From Brevundimonas vesicularis (lineage in GTDB: Bacteria > Pseudomonadota > Alphaproteobacteria > Caulobacterales > Caulobacteraceae), in assembly GCF_014204545.1 (NCBI RefSeq), contig NZ_JACHLJ010000002.1, forward strand, positions 186,001 through 250,000: a DNA stretch of 64,000 bases. Reading direction: 5' to 3'. The number at the start of each line of letters is the position of its first letter. The stretch's first letter is position 1. Shown piece after piece: positions 40,370 to 49,659 of the stretch. The position numbers were made by a program, and so were the translations under genes. The notes under the pieces were generated by a model. That model was not told where the DNA came from and ran no database searches. It saw only the letters and a program-made list of their open reading frames with translations.

Positions 40370-41880
40370 TCCGCCGCCTCCAGCGCCGCCGGATGGGGAA
40401 TCCGAACCCGCGTATGCACCGCCGCCCCATCCGTTTGCGAATAGTCCGACCGGTAGTGCCCGCCCCGGCTCTCGCGCCGGTTCAGAGCCGCCTGGGCGAT
40501 CAGCCGGGCCGCCAGAAGAACAGCCGCCGACCCGTGCTGGCTCTGCAGCCGGTCGATCAGGGAGATGAGAGTCTGTAGTCCCTCCGCATCACGCACCACA
40601 CCCGCATGAGCCGTCATGGCGGTCCGCAGTTCGGCCATCGCCGCATCCGGCAGGTCGGGCAAGATATCAGCCGTCAAGGGGCGGCCGCCGCCGACGTCCT
40701 GGGCAGCCGACCGGCCCGCGCGCCGACCGAAGGCCGCCGCTTCCAGCAAAGAGTTTGACGCCAGCCGATTGGCGCCGTGCACGCCGGTCGCTGCGCATTC
40801 GCCGACCGCATAAAGGCCCGCAACCGTCGTGCGGCCGTCGGCATCAGCGGCGATCCCGCCCATGTGATAGTGACAGGCCGCCATCACCGGGATCGGGCTT
40901 ATACGTGGGTCCAGCCCGGCGCGCATGCAGGCGGCGAAGACGGCGGGAAATGCGTGGGGAAACTCGATCCCGATTGCTGCCCGCGCATCCAGAAAGGCCC
41001 CTCGCCCGCCGGTGCGCGCCGCATGGACCGCTCGCGCCACCACGTCGCGCGGCTTCAGATCGGCGTCGTCCGCCTCGCCCAACAGAAAGCGCCCTTCACC
41101 ATCGATCAGTCGCGCGCCCTCGCCCCGCAAAGCCTCGGTCGCCAGCGGCGCGGGGTCCAGTCCCACGTCGATGGTGGTGGGGTGGAATTGCACGAACTCC
41201 GGATCGAGCATTTCCGCGCCGGCTCGCGCGGCCAGGGCCATCCCCTCGCCCTTCAGCGCCGCCGGGGTCGTGGTCGCCGCGAACAGACCGCCCGCCCCGC
41301 CAGTGGCCAGCACCAACGCCGTCGCCGTGATCTCGACCAGGCGGTCGCCGCGCATCACCACCGCCCCGACCACTCGGCCGTCGGCGTCCTGCGACAGCGC
41401 CTTCAGCCGCGCGTCGTCCCAGACCTCGATCAACTTCTCAGCTCGCACCGCCGCAACCACGGCCGACAGGATGGCCCGCCCCGCCCCGTCGCCGCCGACC
41501 CGGGCCACGCGAGGAACGGAATGGGCCGCCTCCAGGCTGACGACGAAGCCGCCGTCCGCATCCCGGTCGAACGGCGCGCCCAGGGCCGCCAGCCACTCGA
41601 CCGTCTCGCGCCCGGCGTCGGTCAGAGCGCGCGCCGCGACCGGCTCGACCAGACCCGCACCCGCCGCCTCGGTATCCTTGGCGTGCAATGCGGCCGAATC
41701 CTGCGCCGTCAGCGCCGCCGCCATCCCGCCCTGCGCCCAGGCGGACGAACAGGCGTTCAGCAAGGGCTCGGGCGTCACGACGAGCACCTTCGCGCCGGCC
41801 TTCGCCGCCTCCAGCGCGGACGACAGCCCCGCCAGGCCCGCCCCGACGATCAGAGGTCCGTCGTGCCGCATTCGGTTCAT
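40366..41880 (-). CDS. nadB: L-aspartate oxidase
   Basis: FAD enzyme oxidising L-aspartate to iminoaspartate, substrate of NadA; 504 residues. The FAD motif LIVGAGLAGLSSALEAAKAGA is at the N-terminus; SSAWAQGGMAAAL, FVQFHPTTIDVG, GGIAADADGRTTVAGLYAVGECAATGVHGANRLASNSL and RRESRGGHYR are diagnostic. The start ATG 41880 overlaps the stop of the M50 gene by 4 bp. The frame extends upstream, but that part lies inside the M50 gene. Confidence 0.96.
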   Translation of the reverse strand: MNRMRHDGPLIVGAGLAGLSSALEAAKAGAKVLVVTPEPLLNACSSAWAQGGMAAALTAQDSAALHAKDTEAAGAGLVEPVAARALTDAGRETVEWLAALGAPFDRDADGGFVVSLEAAHSVPRVARVGGDGAGRAILSAVVAAVRAEKLIEVWDDARLKALSQDADGRVVGAVVMRGDRLVEITATALVLATGGAGGLFAATTTPAALKGEGMALAARAGAEMLDPEFVQFHPTTIDVGLDPAPLATEALRGEGARLIDGEGRFLLGEADDADLKPRDVVARAVHAARTGGRGAFLDARAAIGIEFPHAFPAVFAACMRAGLDPRISPIPVMAACHYHMGGIAADADGRTTVAGLYAVGECAATGVHGANRLASNSLLEAAAFGRRAGRSAAQDVGGGRPLTADILPDLPDAAMAELRTAMTAHAGVVRDAEGLQTLISLIDRLQSQHGSAAVLLAARLIAQAALNRRESRGGHYRSDYSQTDGAAVHTRVRIPHPAALEAAE

Positions 41881-42749
41881 CGTCCAAAGCCCAAATAGTT
41901 GAGGCCCAATTGCACCGCGCCGGCCGGATCCCCCCCGGTCATCGGCATCAGGGCGCCGACGGCCGCCGCCGCGCACACCGCCAGGGTCAGCAGATAGAGC
42001 GCCAGGCTCTTGCCCGCCTCGGGCCAGCTCAGCGTGCCCCAAGCCGCGCGCCAGACGCCGCGCTTCAGATGGCTGAACACCGATAGAGCCAGGAAGGCGG
42101 CCAGAATGAACCGCCCGGTCGTCAGCCCCCACCAGACCACCGCCACGCCGATGACCAGCAGCACGATCTGCTCCAGACGCGGATGCACGCGCGTCAGCAC
42201 CGGGCCAAGAGCCTTGGACCCATCCAGAGGCGGCGCCGGCACGAGGTTCACCAGATTGAGCGTGGCGATGAAGAAGGCGCCCATCAGCCATTCACCCTGC
42301 CCCAAAACCATCCAGACTCCGACGAAAGGGATCATCGCCAGCAGGCCGAACGCCGGTCCGGCCAGCGACACCAGAACCCCGTCCCACTCGCTCTTCGGCT
42401 CACGCCGCGCCTTGGCCAGACCGCCCAGGAACGGGATGATGTAGATGCGGGCCGGGCCCATGCCGAGCTTGTTCATCGCCAGGGCGTGGCCCGCCTCATG
42501 GACGAACAGGCCGATCAGCACCGCGCCCGCCACGATGGCGCTGCCCGTGATCCACCACAGGAAGCCGCCCATCAGCGCCGTGGACAGCATCGCCCACACC
42601 AGGCTCTGGTCCTTCTCGACCGGCGCGTCGACTGCGGGCGCCGGCGCGGTTTCACGCGCCGATGTCGCTTCGGGCTTGGCGTCCCAAGGTCCCGGCGTGC
42701 GGGCCTGCGTGCGGCCAGGCGTCTGATCTGTGGTGTCTGTGTTGCTCAT
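41877..42749 (-). CDS. Site-2 protease family (M50) membrane metalloprotease
   Basis: 290 residues with a Pro/Ala-rich cytoplasmic N-terminus of about 45 residues and about six membrane helices. The zinc site HEAGH lies in a helix (IGLFVHEAGHALAMNKLG), and the second conserved segment NLVNLVPAPPLDGSKAL supplies the catalytic Asp. There is no PDZ insertion, so it resembles small S2P-like proteins rather than RseP. It sits inside the NAD operon: the nadA stop is upstream by 58 bp and nadB overlaps by 4 bp. Its link to NAD synthesis is unexplained. Confidence 0.9.
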   Translation of the reverse strand: MSNTDTTDQTPGRTQARTPGPWDAKPEATSARETAPAPAVDAPVEKDQSLVWAMLSTALMGGFLWWITGSAIVAGAVLIGLFVHEAGHALAMNKLGMGPARIYIIPFLGGLAKARREPKSEWDGVLVSLAGPAFGLLAMIPFVGVWMVLGQGEWLMGAFFIATLNLVNLVPAPPLDGSKALGPVLTRVHPRLEQIVLLVIGVAVVWWGLTTGRFILAAFLALSVFSHLKRGVWRAAWGTLSWPEAGKSLALYLLTLAVCAAAAVGALMPMTGGDPAGAVQLGLNYLGFGR

Positions 42750-42807
42750 GGCGTCCAGATGGGTGCGGACGACCGTCCCGTCGCCGGGACCGATCGCCGC
42801 GTCACGC

Positions 42808-43887
42808 TCAGATCAGCTCCACATCGACGTGGTGGCGCGCCTTGACCAGGTCGTAGCGCGCGGGAATTGCGGGCGGCGGCAGGTCGATCATTCGCTGCAC
42901 CGCCAGGCGTCCACGTTCGATCATGTCAGAGGGCACCGTCACCTCGAACTGCATGTGCAGCAGGCAGTCGTGGATGTTTTGCAGCGTGATCCGCTTCATG
43001 TGCGGGCACAGGTTGCACGGGCCGATGAACTGCACGCCCGGCACGTCGCCGGCCACGTTCGAGGCCATCGAACATTCGGTGATCATCACCACCTGTTTGG
43101 GCCGACGCGCCTCGACATAGTCGGTCATCGCCGCCGTCGATCCGGCGAAGTCCGCCGCCGCCAGCACGTCCTCAGGACATTCGGGGTGGGCCAGGATCTC
43201 GGCGCCGGGATAGGCGACGCGCATCTCGGCGATATCGTCGACCGTAAACCGCTCGTGGACCTCGCAGCGGCCTTTCCAGGCGATGATGCCGACCGTCGTC
43301 TGGGCCGCGACGTTGCGCGCCAGGAATTCGTCGGGGATCAGGATGACACGGTCCACGCCCCATTCCTTGGCCGCCCATTCGACCACCTGAACAGCGTTGG
43401 CGCTGGTGCAGCAGATGTCGGTCTCAGCCTTCACATCGGCGGTGGTGTTTACGTAAGTCACGACCGGCAGGCCCGGATAGCGCTGCTTGATCAGCCGCAC
43501 ATCCGCTCCGGTGATGGAGGACGCCAGCGAACAGCCCGCGCGCAGGTCGGGGATCAGCACGGTCTTTTCGGGCGACAGGATCTTGGACGTCTCGGCCATG
43601 AAGTGGACGCCCGCCTGGACGATCACCCTTGCGTCCGACCGTGCGGCCTCCTTGGCCAAGCCCAGGCTGTCGCCGACATAGTCGCCGACCCCGTGAAAGA
43701 TCTCGGGCGTCATATAGTTGTGGGCCAGGATCACGGCGTCACGCTCGCGCTTCAGCCGGTTGATCTCGCTGATCAGGCGCGCCTGCGCGGGCCATTCCAG
43801 CGGCGTGACGTGGTCCTTCACCTTGGCCCACACGCCCGCGGTTTCCCGCTCCAACTCTTTCGTCAGACCAAAGGCGCCGTCAGCCAT
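42808..43887 (-). CDS. nadA: Quinolinate synthase A
   Basis: [4Fe-4S] enzyme condensing iminoaspartate with dihydroxyacetone phosphate, 359 residues from ATG 43887. Cluster Cys are seen in [22 protein letters not shown] and [36 protein letters not shown] is the substrate region. GGAG sits about 6 bases upstream of ATG 43887; in-frame ATG 43893 and GTG 43899 are less well placed and would crowd the palindrome at 43903-43925. First gene of the NAD operon, divergent from ilvA. Confidence 0.95.
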   Translation of the reverse strand: MADGAFGLTKELERETAGVWAKVKDHVTPLEWPAQARLISEINRLKRERDAVILAHNYMTPEIFHGVGDYVGDSLGLAKEAARSDARVIVQAGVHFMAETSKILSPEKTVLIPDLRAGCSLASSITGADVRLIKQRYPGLPVVTYVNTTADVKAETDICCTSANAVQVVEWAAKEWGVDRVILIPDEFLARNVAAQTTVGIIAWKGRCEVHERFTVDDIAEMRVAYPGAEILAHPECPEDVLAAADFAGSTAAMTDYVEARRPKQVVMITECSMASNVAGDVPGVQFIGPCNLCPHMKRITLQNIHDCLLHMQFEVTVPSDMIERGRLAVQRMIDLPPPAIPARYDLVKARHHVDVELI

Positions 43888-43902
43888 GATCATCTCCACA
43901 CC

Positions 43903-43925
43903 CTTATGCTCACATTTAGCATAAG
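43903..43925. promoter_or_regulatory. Palindromic operator candidate of the NAD operon
   Basis: CTTATGCT (43903-43910) and AGCATAAG (43918-43925) are perfect 8-bp arms around CACATTT, 16 bp upstream of the nadA start. Alphaproteobacterial de novo NAD genes are known to be controlled by dedicated repressors such as NadQ; which regulator acts here is an inference. Confidence 0.65.
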
Positions 43926-44088
43926 CAGGCGCAATGTAGGCCTATGCGGGCGCTGCGCAAGAGGAAATGCATTCCTATTCCCGCAACTCACCGACTACTA
44001 TCATTTGCAAAACCGTTCCCAAAAGGGCGGATATCGCCTAGACGGCAGCCTACTTCTTTGCTTCTAAGCGCCCATTCACGACAGTTCC

Positions 44089-45603
44089 ATGCAGGACACC
44101 ATCCGCCGCATCCTAACCGCCCGCGTCTATGACGTGGCGGAGGAGACGCCTCTCGACCCGCTGCGCCGCCTGTCGGCCCGGCTCGAGCGGCCCGTCCTGC
44201 TGAAGCGGGAGGACTTGCAGCCGGTCTTTTCGTTCAAGATCCGCGGCGCCTACAACAAGATCGCCGGCCTGTCGGAGGACGAACTGTCCAGGGGCGTCAT
44301 CTGCGCCTCGGCCGGCAATCACGCGCAAGGGGTGGCTCTGGCGGCCGCACGCCGCAACATCCCCGCCACCATAGTCATGCCGACCACCACACCCGGCATC
44401 AAGGTCGCGGCCGTCCGCGCCTTGGGCGGCGAGGTAGTTCTGCATGGCGACAGCTTCGACGAAGCCTACGCCCACGCCCGTGATCTGGAGGGCCGGACCG
44501 GCGCGGCGTTCATCCATCCCTTCGACGACCCCGATGTCATCGCGGGCCAGGGCACGGTGGGGCTGGAGATCGCGCGCCAGCACGCCGATCCGATCGAGGC
44601 CATCTTCGTGCCCATCGGCGGCGGGGGCCTGGCCGCCGGGGTCGCGGCGATCGTCAAATTCCTGCGGCCCGAGACCCGGATCATCGGCGTCGAGCCGGTG
44701 GATGCCCCGACCATGAAGTCCGCCATCGACGCGGGTGAGGTCGTGACCCTGAACGAGGTCGGCCTGTTCGCCGACGGCGTCGCCGTGCGTCGAGCCGGGA
44801 CCGAGACGTTCCGCCTATGCAGAGATCTGCTGGACGAGATCGTGTTGGTGGACACCGACGCCATCTGCGCCGCGATCAAGGACATCTTCGACGACAGCCG
44901 CGCCATCGCCGAACCCTCCGGAGCCGTCGCGCTTGCCGGGCTGAAAGCCTGGGCTGTCGCCCATCCGGGAAGCGGCAGTCTGATCGCCATCAACTCGGGC
45001 GCCAATCTGAACTTCGACCGGCTGCGCCATGTCGCCGAACGAGCCGAGATCGGAGAGGGCGCCGAGGCCCTGCTGGCCGTGGCGATGAAGGATGATCGCG
45101 ACGACTACCGTCGATTCCTGGACAGTCTGGACGGCCGTTCGGTCACCGAATTCAACTATCGCTGGTCCGGCGACGGGCAGGCACAAATTTTCGTCGGCGT
45201 CGCCCTGCGAAACGGTCCGCACGAGCGCGACGACCTGATCGCGAGCCTGCGTTCGGGCGGTTACGCCGTCGAGGACATGAGCGACAATGAGACCGCCAAG
45301 CTGCATGTCCGCTACATGGTCGGCGGCCGCACCGTCGGCCTGCCCCACGAGCGCATCCTGCGCTTCCAGTTCCCCGAACGTCCAGGCGCCTTCCTGCGGT
45401 TCCTGAACAGCCTGCAGCCCGCCTGGGCGCTGACGCTGTTTCACTATCGCAACCACGGCGACGACGTCGGCCGGGTGCTGGCGGGCATCAGCGTGCCGCC
45501 CGAGGAACAGGATCAACTGACCGCCGCCCTGGCCGATCTGGGCTACCCCTACGTCGACGAAACCGCCAATCCGGCGTGCCGCCTGTTTCTGGACGGCGCG
45601 TAA
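44089..45603 (+). CDS. ilvA: Threonine ammonia-lyase, biosynthetic
   Basis: PLP enzyme deaminating threonine to 2-oxobutanoate, first step of isoleucine synthesis; 504 residues. The PLP Lys is in FSFKIRGAYNK (Lys50); the phosphate-binding loop is PIGGGGLAAGVAAI. The length and the C-terminal DRDDYRRFLDSLDGRSVTEFNYR and LRFQFPERPGAFLRFLNSL mark two ACT-like regulatory domains, so it should be isoleucine-feedback inhibited. No leader-peptide attenuator is visible in the 190 bp upstream. Confidence 0.95.
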   Translation: MQDTIRRILTARVYDVAEETPLDPLRRLSARLERPVLLKREDLQPVFSFKIRGAYNKIAGLSEDELSRGVICASAGNHAQGVALAAARRNIPATIVMPTTTPGIKVAAVRALGGEVVLHGDSFDEAYAHARDLEGRTGAAFIHPFDDPDVIAGQGTVGLEIARQHADPIEAIFVPIGGGGLAAGVAAIVKFLRPETRIIGVEPVDAPTMKSAIDAGEVVTLNEVGLFADGVAVRRAGTETFRLCRDLLDEIVLVDTDAICAAIKDIFDDSRAIAEPSGAVALAGLKAWAVAHPGSGSLIAINSGANLNFDRLRHVAERAEIGEGAEALLAVAMKDDRDDYRRFLDSLDGRSVTEFNYRWSGDGQAQIFVGVALRNGPHERDDLIASLRSGGYAVEDMSDNETAKLHVRYMVGGRTVGLPHERILRFQFPERPGAFLRFLNSLQPAWALTLFHYRNHGDDVGRVLAGISVPPEEQDQLTAALADLGYPYVDETANPACRLFLDGA

Positions 45604-45672
45604 CTACGTAGTGCGACCTTAACCGGGCGTTTGCGGGCGCGGGCGCATGAGTACAGGTCTACGGAGCCCGTC

Positions 45673-47880
45673 ATGTTCTCGCTCAATCGCCTGTCCATCG
45701 CCTTGAAGCTCGCCGTCGTGGCGGGGATTGCCATCGGCGCCTTGATGATCGTCGCCGCCATCGGCGTGACGGCCTATTCCGGCGCGATCGTCCGCGACAT
45801 GGCCGGCCGATACGCCGAAAGCGCTGCGCAAGAGGCCTCGCAAGAGATCCGCAACGAGATCGTCTCGGCCGGAACGGGCGCCAAGACCCTGGCCGCGACC
45901 TTGGGCGCCGCACGACAGACGGGATTGACCGACCGCGCCGCCTATATGGCCCTGGTCAAGCCGAACGCCGAAGCGACCGATCAGGTCATGGGCGCCTGGT
46001 TCATGGCCGCCCCGGACGCCGTCGGCGCCGACGCCGCCCACATCGGGGATGCGGCGACCAGTTCGAACGTCAACGGACGACTTTCCATCTACTGGGTGCG
46101 CCGTGACGGTCAGATTTCTCTGGAGCCTGAGGCAGACGGCTCGGACTTCGAACAGGCCTATTACACCGAGCCGATGACCAGCAGTGCGCCGGTTGTCGTC
46201 GAGCCGTATGAAGAAAGCATAGGCGGCGGCAAGGTGGCGATGACTTCGGTCGCCTATCCGGTGCGCGCCAACGGCCGCATCATTGGCGTCGCAGGCCTGG
46301 ACATCACCCTGGCCAACCTGTCGCAGCGATTGGCGGCGATGAAGCCATTGGGCACGGGCCGTGTGACCTTGGTGTCGAACAAGGGCGTCTGGGTCGCCCA
46401 TCCGGACGCCGCCGTGCGAGGCCAAGCCTATGCAGACGCTGGCGCGGATATCGTGCGCAACGTCATCGCCAAACGACAGGCCCAGGCGGTCGAGGGCGTC
46501 AGCGTGAACGGCGAGCCGGTTCGACGTCTGGTCCAGCCTGTGGTCCTGCCCGGTCAACAGGCGACCTGGGCTGTCGTGCTGGACATCCCCGTCAAGACGA
46601 TCGAGGCCCCGGCGCGGCAGTTGGCCTTAATGCTTCTGGTCGGCGGCGTCCTGATCATCGCCGCCATCATCGTCGCCCTTGTGCTCACCAGCGACCGTCT
46701 GATCCGACGCCCATTGGCGCGTCTGACGGCCGATGTGCGGACCATGAGCGAAGGACGTTATGACATCCCCGTCGCCGGTGCGGACAAGGCCGACGAACTG
46801 GGCCAGATTGCGCGGGCGCTTGAAGGGTTCCGGCTTGAGCTTGCAGACGGTCTGACCCGTCGCGACCAGCAACAGCGCGAACGTGCGGCCGCCGAGACCG
46901 ATCGTCGCCGGCACGCCGAGGAGACCGAGCTTTTCGCCGCCTCGCAAACGCGCGCTGTCGAGACTCTGGGAGAAGGTCTGTCGCGTCTCGCGGCGGGCGA
47001 ACTGGCCTGGCGGATGCCGGAGGCGGGCTTCACCGCCGACACGCGTCGCATCCCGGAAGATTACAACGCCGCCCTGCATCAGTTGCACACGACGATGACC
47101 GGCATCTGGACCACGGCCCAGTCGATGCGCGGCGGATGCCAGGACATCGCCGCCGCCGCTGACAGCCTGTCGCGCCGCACCGAGCAGCAGGCCGCCGGTC
47201 TGGAGCAGACCGCCGCCGCGCTGGACGAGTTGACGCAAACGGTGCGCAGCAGCGCCGAAAACGCCGAGCGCGCCCGCGACATCACCCAGGCCGCTCAGAC
47301 GGCGGCCGACAAGGGCGAGGCGGTCGTGCAGGACGCAATCGGCGCCATGTCGGAGATCGAGCAGTCCTCGACCCAGATCAATCAGATCGTCGGCGTAATC
47401 GACGAGATCGCCTTCCAAACCAGCCTTCTGGCCCTGAACGCCGGCGTCGAGGCCGCCCGGGCCGGGGAAGCCGGACGCGGCTTCGCCGTCGTCGCCTCCG
47501 AGGTGCGGGGCCTGGCCGAACGATCAGCGAGCGCCGCAAAAGAGATAAAGGCGCTGATCGCCTTGTCGCAAGGCAATGTGCAGCGCGGATCCGATCAGGT
47601 GTCGCTGACGCGCGATAGCCTGAGCGCCATCGCTGTTCAGGTGGCGGAGGCCAATGCCCTGGTTCGCACAATCGCCGCCACGACGCGCGAACAGTCGGTC
47701 GGCATCGGCGAGATCAACGTGGCTATCAATCAGATGGATCAGTTCACCCAACAGAACGCCGCCATGGTCGAGGAATCCACCGCCGCCAGCCACGCCCTGA
47801 CGAACGAGGCCAGCGATCTGGAGGAGCTGATCAGCGGCTTCGACCTGGGTCAGACGGCGCAGTCGAGACGCGCCGCCTGA
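45673..47880 (+). CDS. Methyl-accepting chemotaxis protein, Cache sensor
   Basis: A 735-residue transmembrane chemoreceptor. TM1 ([24 protein letters not shown]), a periplasmic domain of about 290 residues of dCache type, TM2 ([23 protein letters not shown]), HAMP ([23 protein letters not shown]) and a signalling tip [43 protein letters not shown]. There is no CheR-binding pentapeptide at the C-terminus. The start is ATG 45673 with CGGAG upstream; 14 upstream codons are open but not typical. The ligand is unknown; dCache receptors often sense small organic compounds. Confidence 0.93.
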   Translation: MFSLNRLSIALKLAVVAGIAIGALMIVAAIGVTAYSGAIVRDMAGRYAESAAQEASQEIRNEIVSAGTGAKTLAATLGAARQTGLTDRAAYMALVKPNAEATDQVMGAWFMAAPDAVGADAAHIGDAATSSNVNGRLSIYWVRRDGQISLEPEADGSDFEQAYYTEPMTSSAPVVVEPYEESIGGGKVAMTSVAYPVRANGRIIGVAGLDITLANLSQRLAAMKPLGTGRVTLVSNKGVWVAHPDAAVRGQAYADAGADIVRNVIAKRQAQAVEGVSVNGEPVRRLVQPVVLPGQQATWAVVLDIPVKTIEAPARQLALMLLVGGVLIIAAIIVALVLTSDRLIRRPLARLTADVRTMSEGRYDIPVAGADKADELGQIARALEGFRLELADGLTRRDQQQRERAAAETDRRRHAEETELFAASQTRAVETLGEGLSRLAAGELAWRMPEAGFTADTRRIPEDYNAALHQLHTTMTGIWTTAQSMRGGCQDIAAAADSLSRRTEQQAAGLEQTAAALDELTQTVRSSAENAERARDITQAAQTAADKGEAVVQDAIGAMSEIEQSSTQINQIVGVIDEIAFQTSLLALNAGVEAARAGEAGRGFAVVASEVRGLAERSASAAKEIKALIALSQGNVQRGSDQVSLTRDSLSAIAVQVAEANALVRTIAATTREQSVGIGEINVAINQMDQFTQQNAAMVEESTAASHALTNEASDLEELISGFDLGQTAQSRRAA

Positions 47881-47916
47881 TCAGGGCCGGGCACCACGCA
47901 TAGCGCCCGTCTGTCT

Positions 47917-48315
47917 TCACGCCTTGTCGATGGCGGCGGCGATCTGATCGCTGGAATGGCCGGTCAGGTCCTTGGCGATCTCGCCGACCAGCTTGGCTTG
48001 AAGGTCCTTGTGCCAATGCTTGCGCAGTTCGCCCAGCGTCTTGGGCGCTGCGATCACCAGCAGTTCGTCGATCTTGTTGGTGACCGACCATTTGTTCAGC
48101 ACCTCGGCGACGCCCATGGCGAAACCGTCCTCGGCCTGGGTGTCATTGTCGGGGTTCGCCTCATTGGATCGGCGGCCGGCCGAACCCGACACCCGATCCG
48201 CGATGGCCGGGGTTTCCAGCGGCGTCAGCTTGATGTCCGAGGCGTTCGTGTTCTTGAACAGGGCCAGCTTCTCGCCATCGACCACCGCCACTAGCGCGCC
48301 ATTGGAAAGTTTCAT
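47917..48315 (-). CDS. Host_attach-family protein
   Basis: 132 residues resembling the family annotated as required for attachment to host cells: NGALVAVVDGEKLALFKN at the start, SGRRSN-like loop, then GFAMGVAEVLNKWSVTNKIDELLVIAAPKTLGELRKHWHKDLQAKLVGEIAKDLTGHS. The fold is probably related to peptide-chain-release-factor-like baeRF domains. The start is ATG 48315; extra upstream codons are out of family. It has no signal peptide, so it is cytoplasmic despite the name. Confidence 0.8.
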   Translation of the reverse strand: MKLSNGALVAVVDGEKLALFKNTNASDIKLTPLETPAIADRVSGSAGRRSNEANPDNDTQAEDGFAMGVAEVLNKWSVTNKIDELLVIAAPKTLGELRKHWHKDLQAKLVGEIAKDLTGHSSDQIAAAIDKA

Positions 48316-48424
48316 CGTCGATACTCCAGTCTGTAGGGAACGAGACAACGAACCGGGACGAAGGCCGTTGCCTCGCGCCGCCGATCCCATAGTGTCGCGC
48401 GACAAAACCGCCGGGAGATAAACC

Positions 48425-49135
48425 ATGCCTGACGTCCTGCCGCTGGACCGCCGCCGCCTGATGGCCTTGGGCGCATCGGGCGCCGCGGCTGTGATCCTGC
48501 CGGGGTGCGCGACTATGACGGCTGCATCTCCGCGCCAGTCGGTATGGACCTTCGATCGCCTGACCGACATCGGGGGGATCGAAACCCGTGTCGAGGGCGC
48601 GCCGAGCCTGACCGACAGTCCCTTCGGCCAAGCGGTTCAGTTCGACGGCGTGGACGACGCGCTGTTCATCGATCAGCATCCGCTGGCCGGGGCCGAGACC
48701 TTCACTTTCGAGGCCCTGTTCCGACCCGACGGCGGCGCCTTCGAGCAACGCTGGTTTCATCTCGCCGAAGAGGCGCCGGCCGGTCAGCCGCCGTCGCAAA
48801 CGCGCTTTCTGTTCGAGATCCGCGTGGTTCAGGACCGCTGGTACCTGGACGCCTTCACGCGCGGGCTCGGCTACAACCACACCCTGATCTTCCCCGAGCG
48901 GCTCCATCCGTGCGGACAGTGGTTCCACGTCGCGCAAACCTTCGACGGCGCCTTGTACCGGGCCTATGTCGATGGTGTTCTGCAGGGCGAACATCCCGTG
49001 CCGTTCAAGCCGCAAGGGCTAGGCCGCGCCTCGGTCGGTTGCCGCATCAACCGCGTGAACTACTTCAAGGGCGCATTGCGTCAGGCCCGCTTCACCCACG
49101 CCGCCCTGCCGCCTGAACGGTTCACACGGGGCTAA
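48425..49135 (+). CDS. LamG-like (concanavalin fold) lipoprotein
   Basis: 236 residues. The N-terminus carries RRRLMALGASGAAAVILPGC, a Tat-like RRR motif combined with a lipobox (ILPGC), so it is probably a Tat-exported lipoprotein. The rest is a jellyroll LamG-type domain: AVQFDGVDDALFI, FTFEALFRPDG, WFHVAQTFDGALYRAYVDGVLQGEH and GCRINRVNYFKGALRQARF. It probably binds carbohydrate. It converges with ogt, overlapping 4 bp at the ends. Confidence 0.82.
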   Translation: MPDVLPLDRRRLMALGASGAAAVILPGCATMTAASPRQSVWTFDRLTDIGGIETRVEGAPSLTDSPFGQAVQFDGVDDALFIDQHPLAGAETFTFEALFRPDGGAFEQRWFHLAEEAPAGQPPSQTRFLFEIRVVQDRWYLDAFTRGLGYNHTLIFPERLHPCGQWFHVAQTFDGALYRAYVDGVLQGEHPVPFKPQGLGRASVGCRINRVNYFKGALRQARFTHAALPPERFTRG

Positions 49136-49659
49136 AGCAGCCGGCCGCCCGCTTCATGCGCCAGCAGCCAGCGTTTGCGCTCTAGTCCGCCCGCATAGCC
49201 GGTCAGCGTCCCGTTCGCTCCGATCACGCGATGGCAGGGAACGATGACGCCGATCGGATTGGCGCCGTTGGCCAGGCCCACGGCCCGGACGGCATTTGGC
49301 GCGCCGATGGCCGTTGCAAGTTGGCCGTAACTGCGCGTCTCTCCGGCTGGAATGTCGCGCAGGGCCTTCCACACCACGCGCTGAAACTCGGTGCCACCGG
49401 TCTTCACCTCGACACTGTCGAAGGCGGTCAGGTCGCCGCCGAACCAGTCCTCGACCGCCTGGCGCACCGACTGCGGCGCCCGGCCTTCGGTCAGCACGAC
49501 CTGGCCATAGTGGCGGCGCAACAGCAACCGCAGCCGCGCCTCATAGTCGTGGAAATCAAGCGCCCGCACCGCGCCGTCGGCGTCGGTGACGATTAGCACC
49601 TCGCCTACGGGGGACGGGAGGCGATCCAGGGTCAAATGCATGTCAGGCTGCTTGGTCAT
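49132..49659 (-). CDS. ogt: Methylated-DNA-[protein]-cysteine methyltransferase
   Basis: Suicide repair of O6-alkylguanine, 175 residues. The active-site IVPCHRVIGANGTLTGYAGG and the HTH-like FQRVVWKALRDIPAGETRSYGQLATAIGAPNAVRAVG are intact. ATG 49659 lies 17 bp inside the 3' end of the Ada/AlkA gene, so translation is coupled. Together the two proteins cover the pieces of an Ada response. Confidence 0.95.
   Translation of the reverse strand: MTKQPDMHLTLDRLPSPVGEVLIVTDADGAVRALDFHDYEARLRLLLRRHYGQVVLTEGRAPQSVRQAVEDWFGGDLTAFDSVEVKTGGTEFQRVVWKALRDIPAGETRSYGQLATAIGAPNAVRAVGLANGANPIGVIVPCHRVIGANGTLTGYAGGLERKRWLLAHEAGGRLL

Noticed and set aside
41881..42291. Longer nadB reading frame
   Set aside because: The extra 137 codons lie inside the M50 gene and do not match NadB; the FAD motif starts right after ATG 41880.
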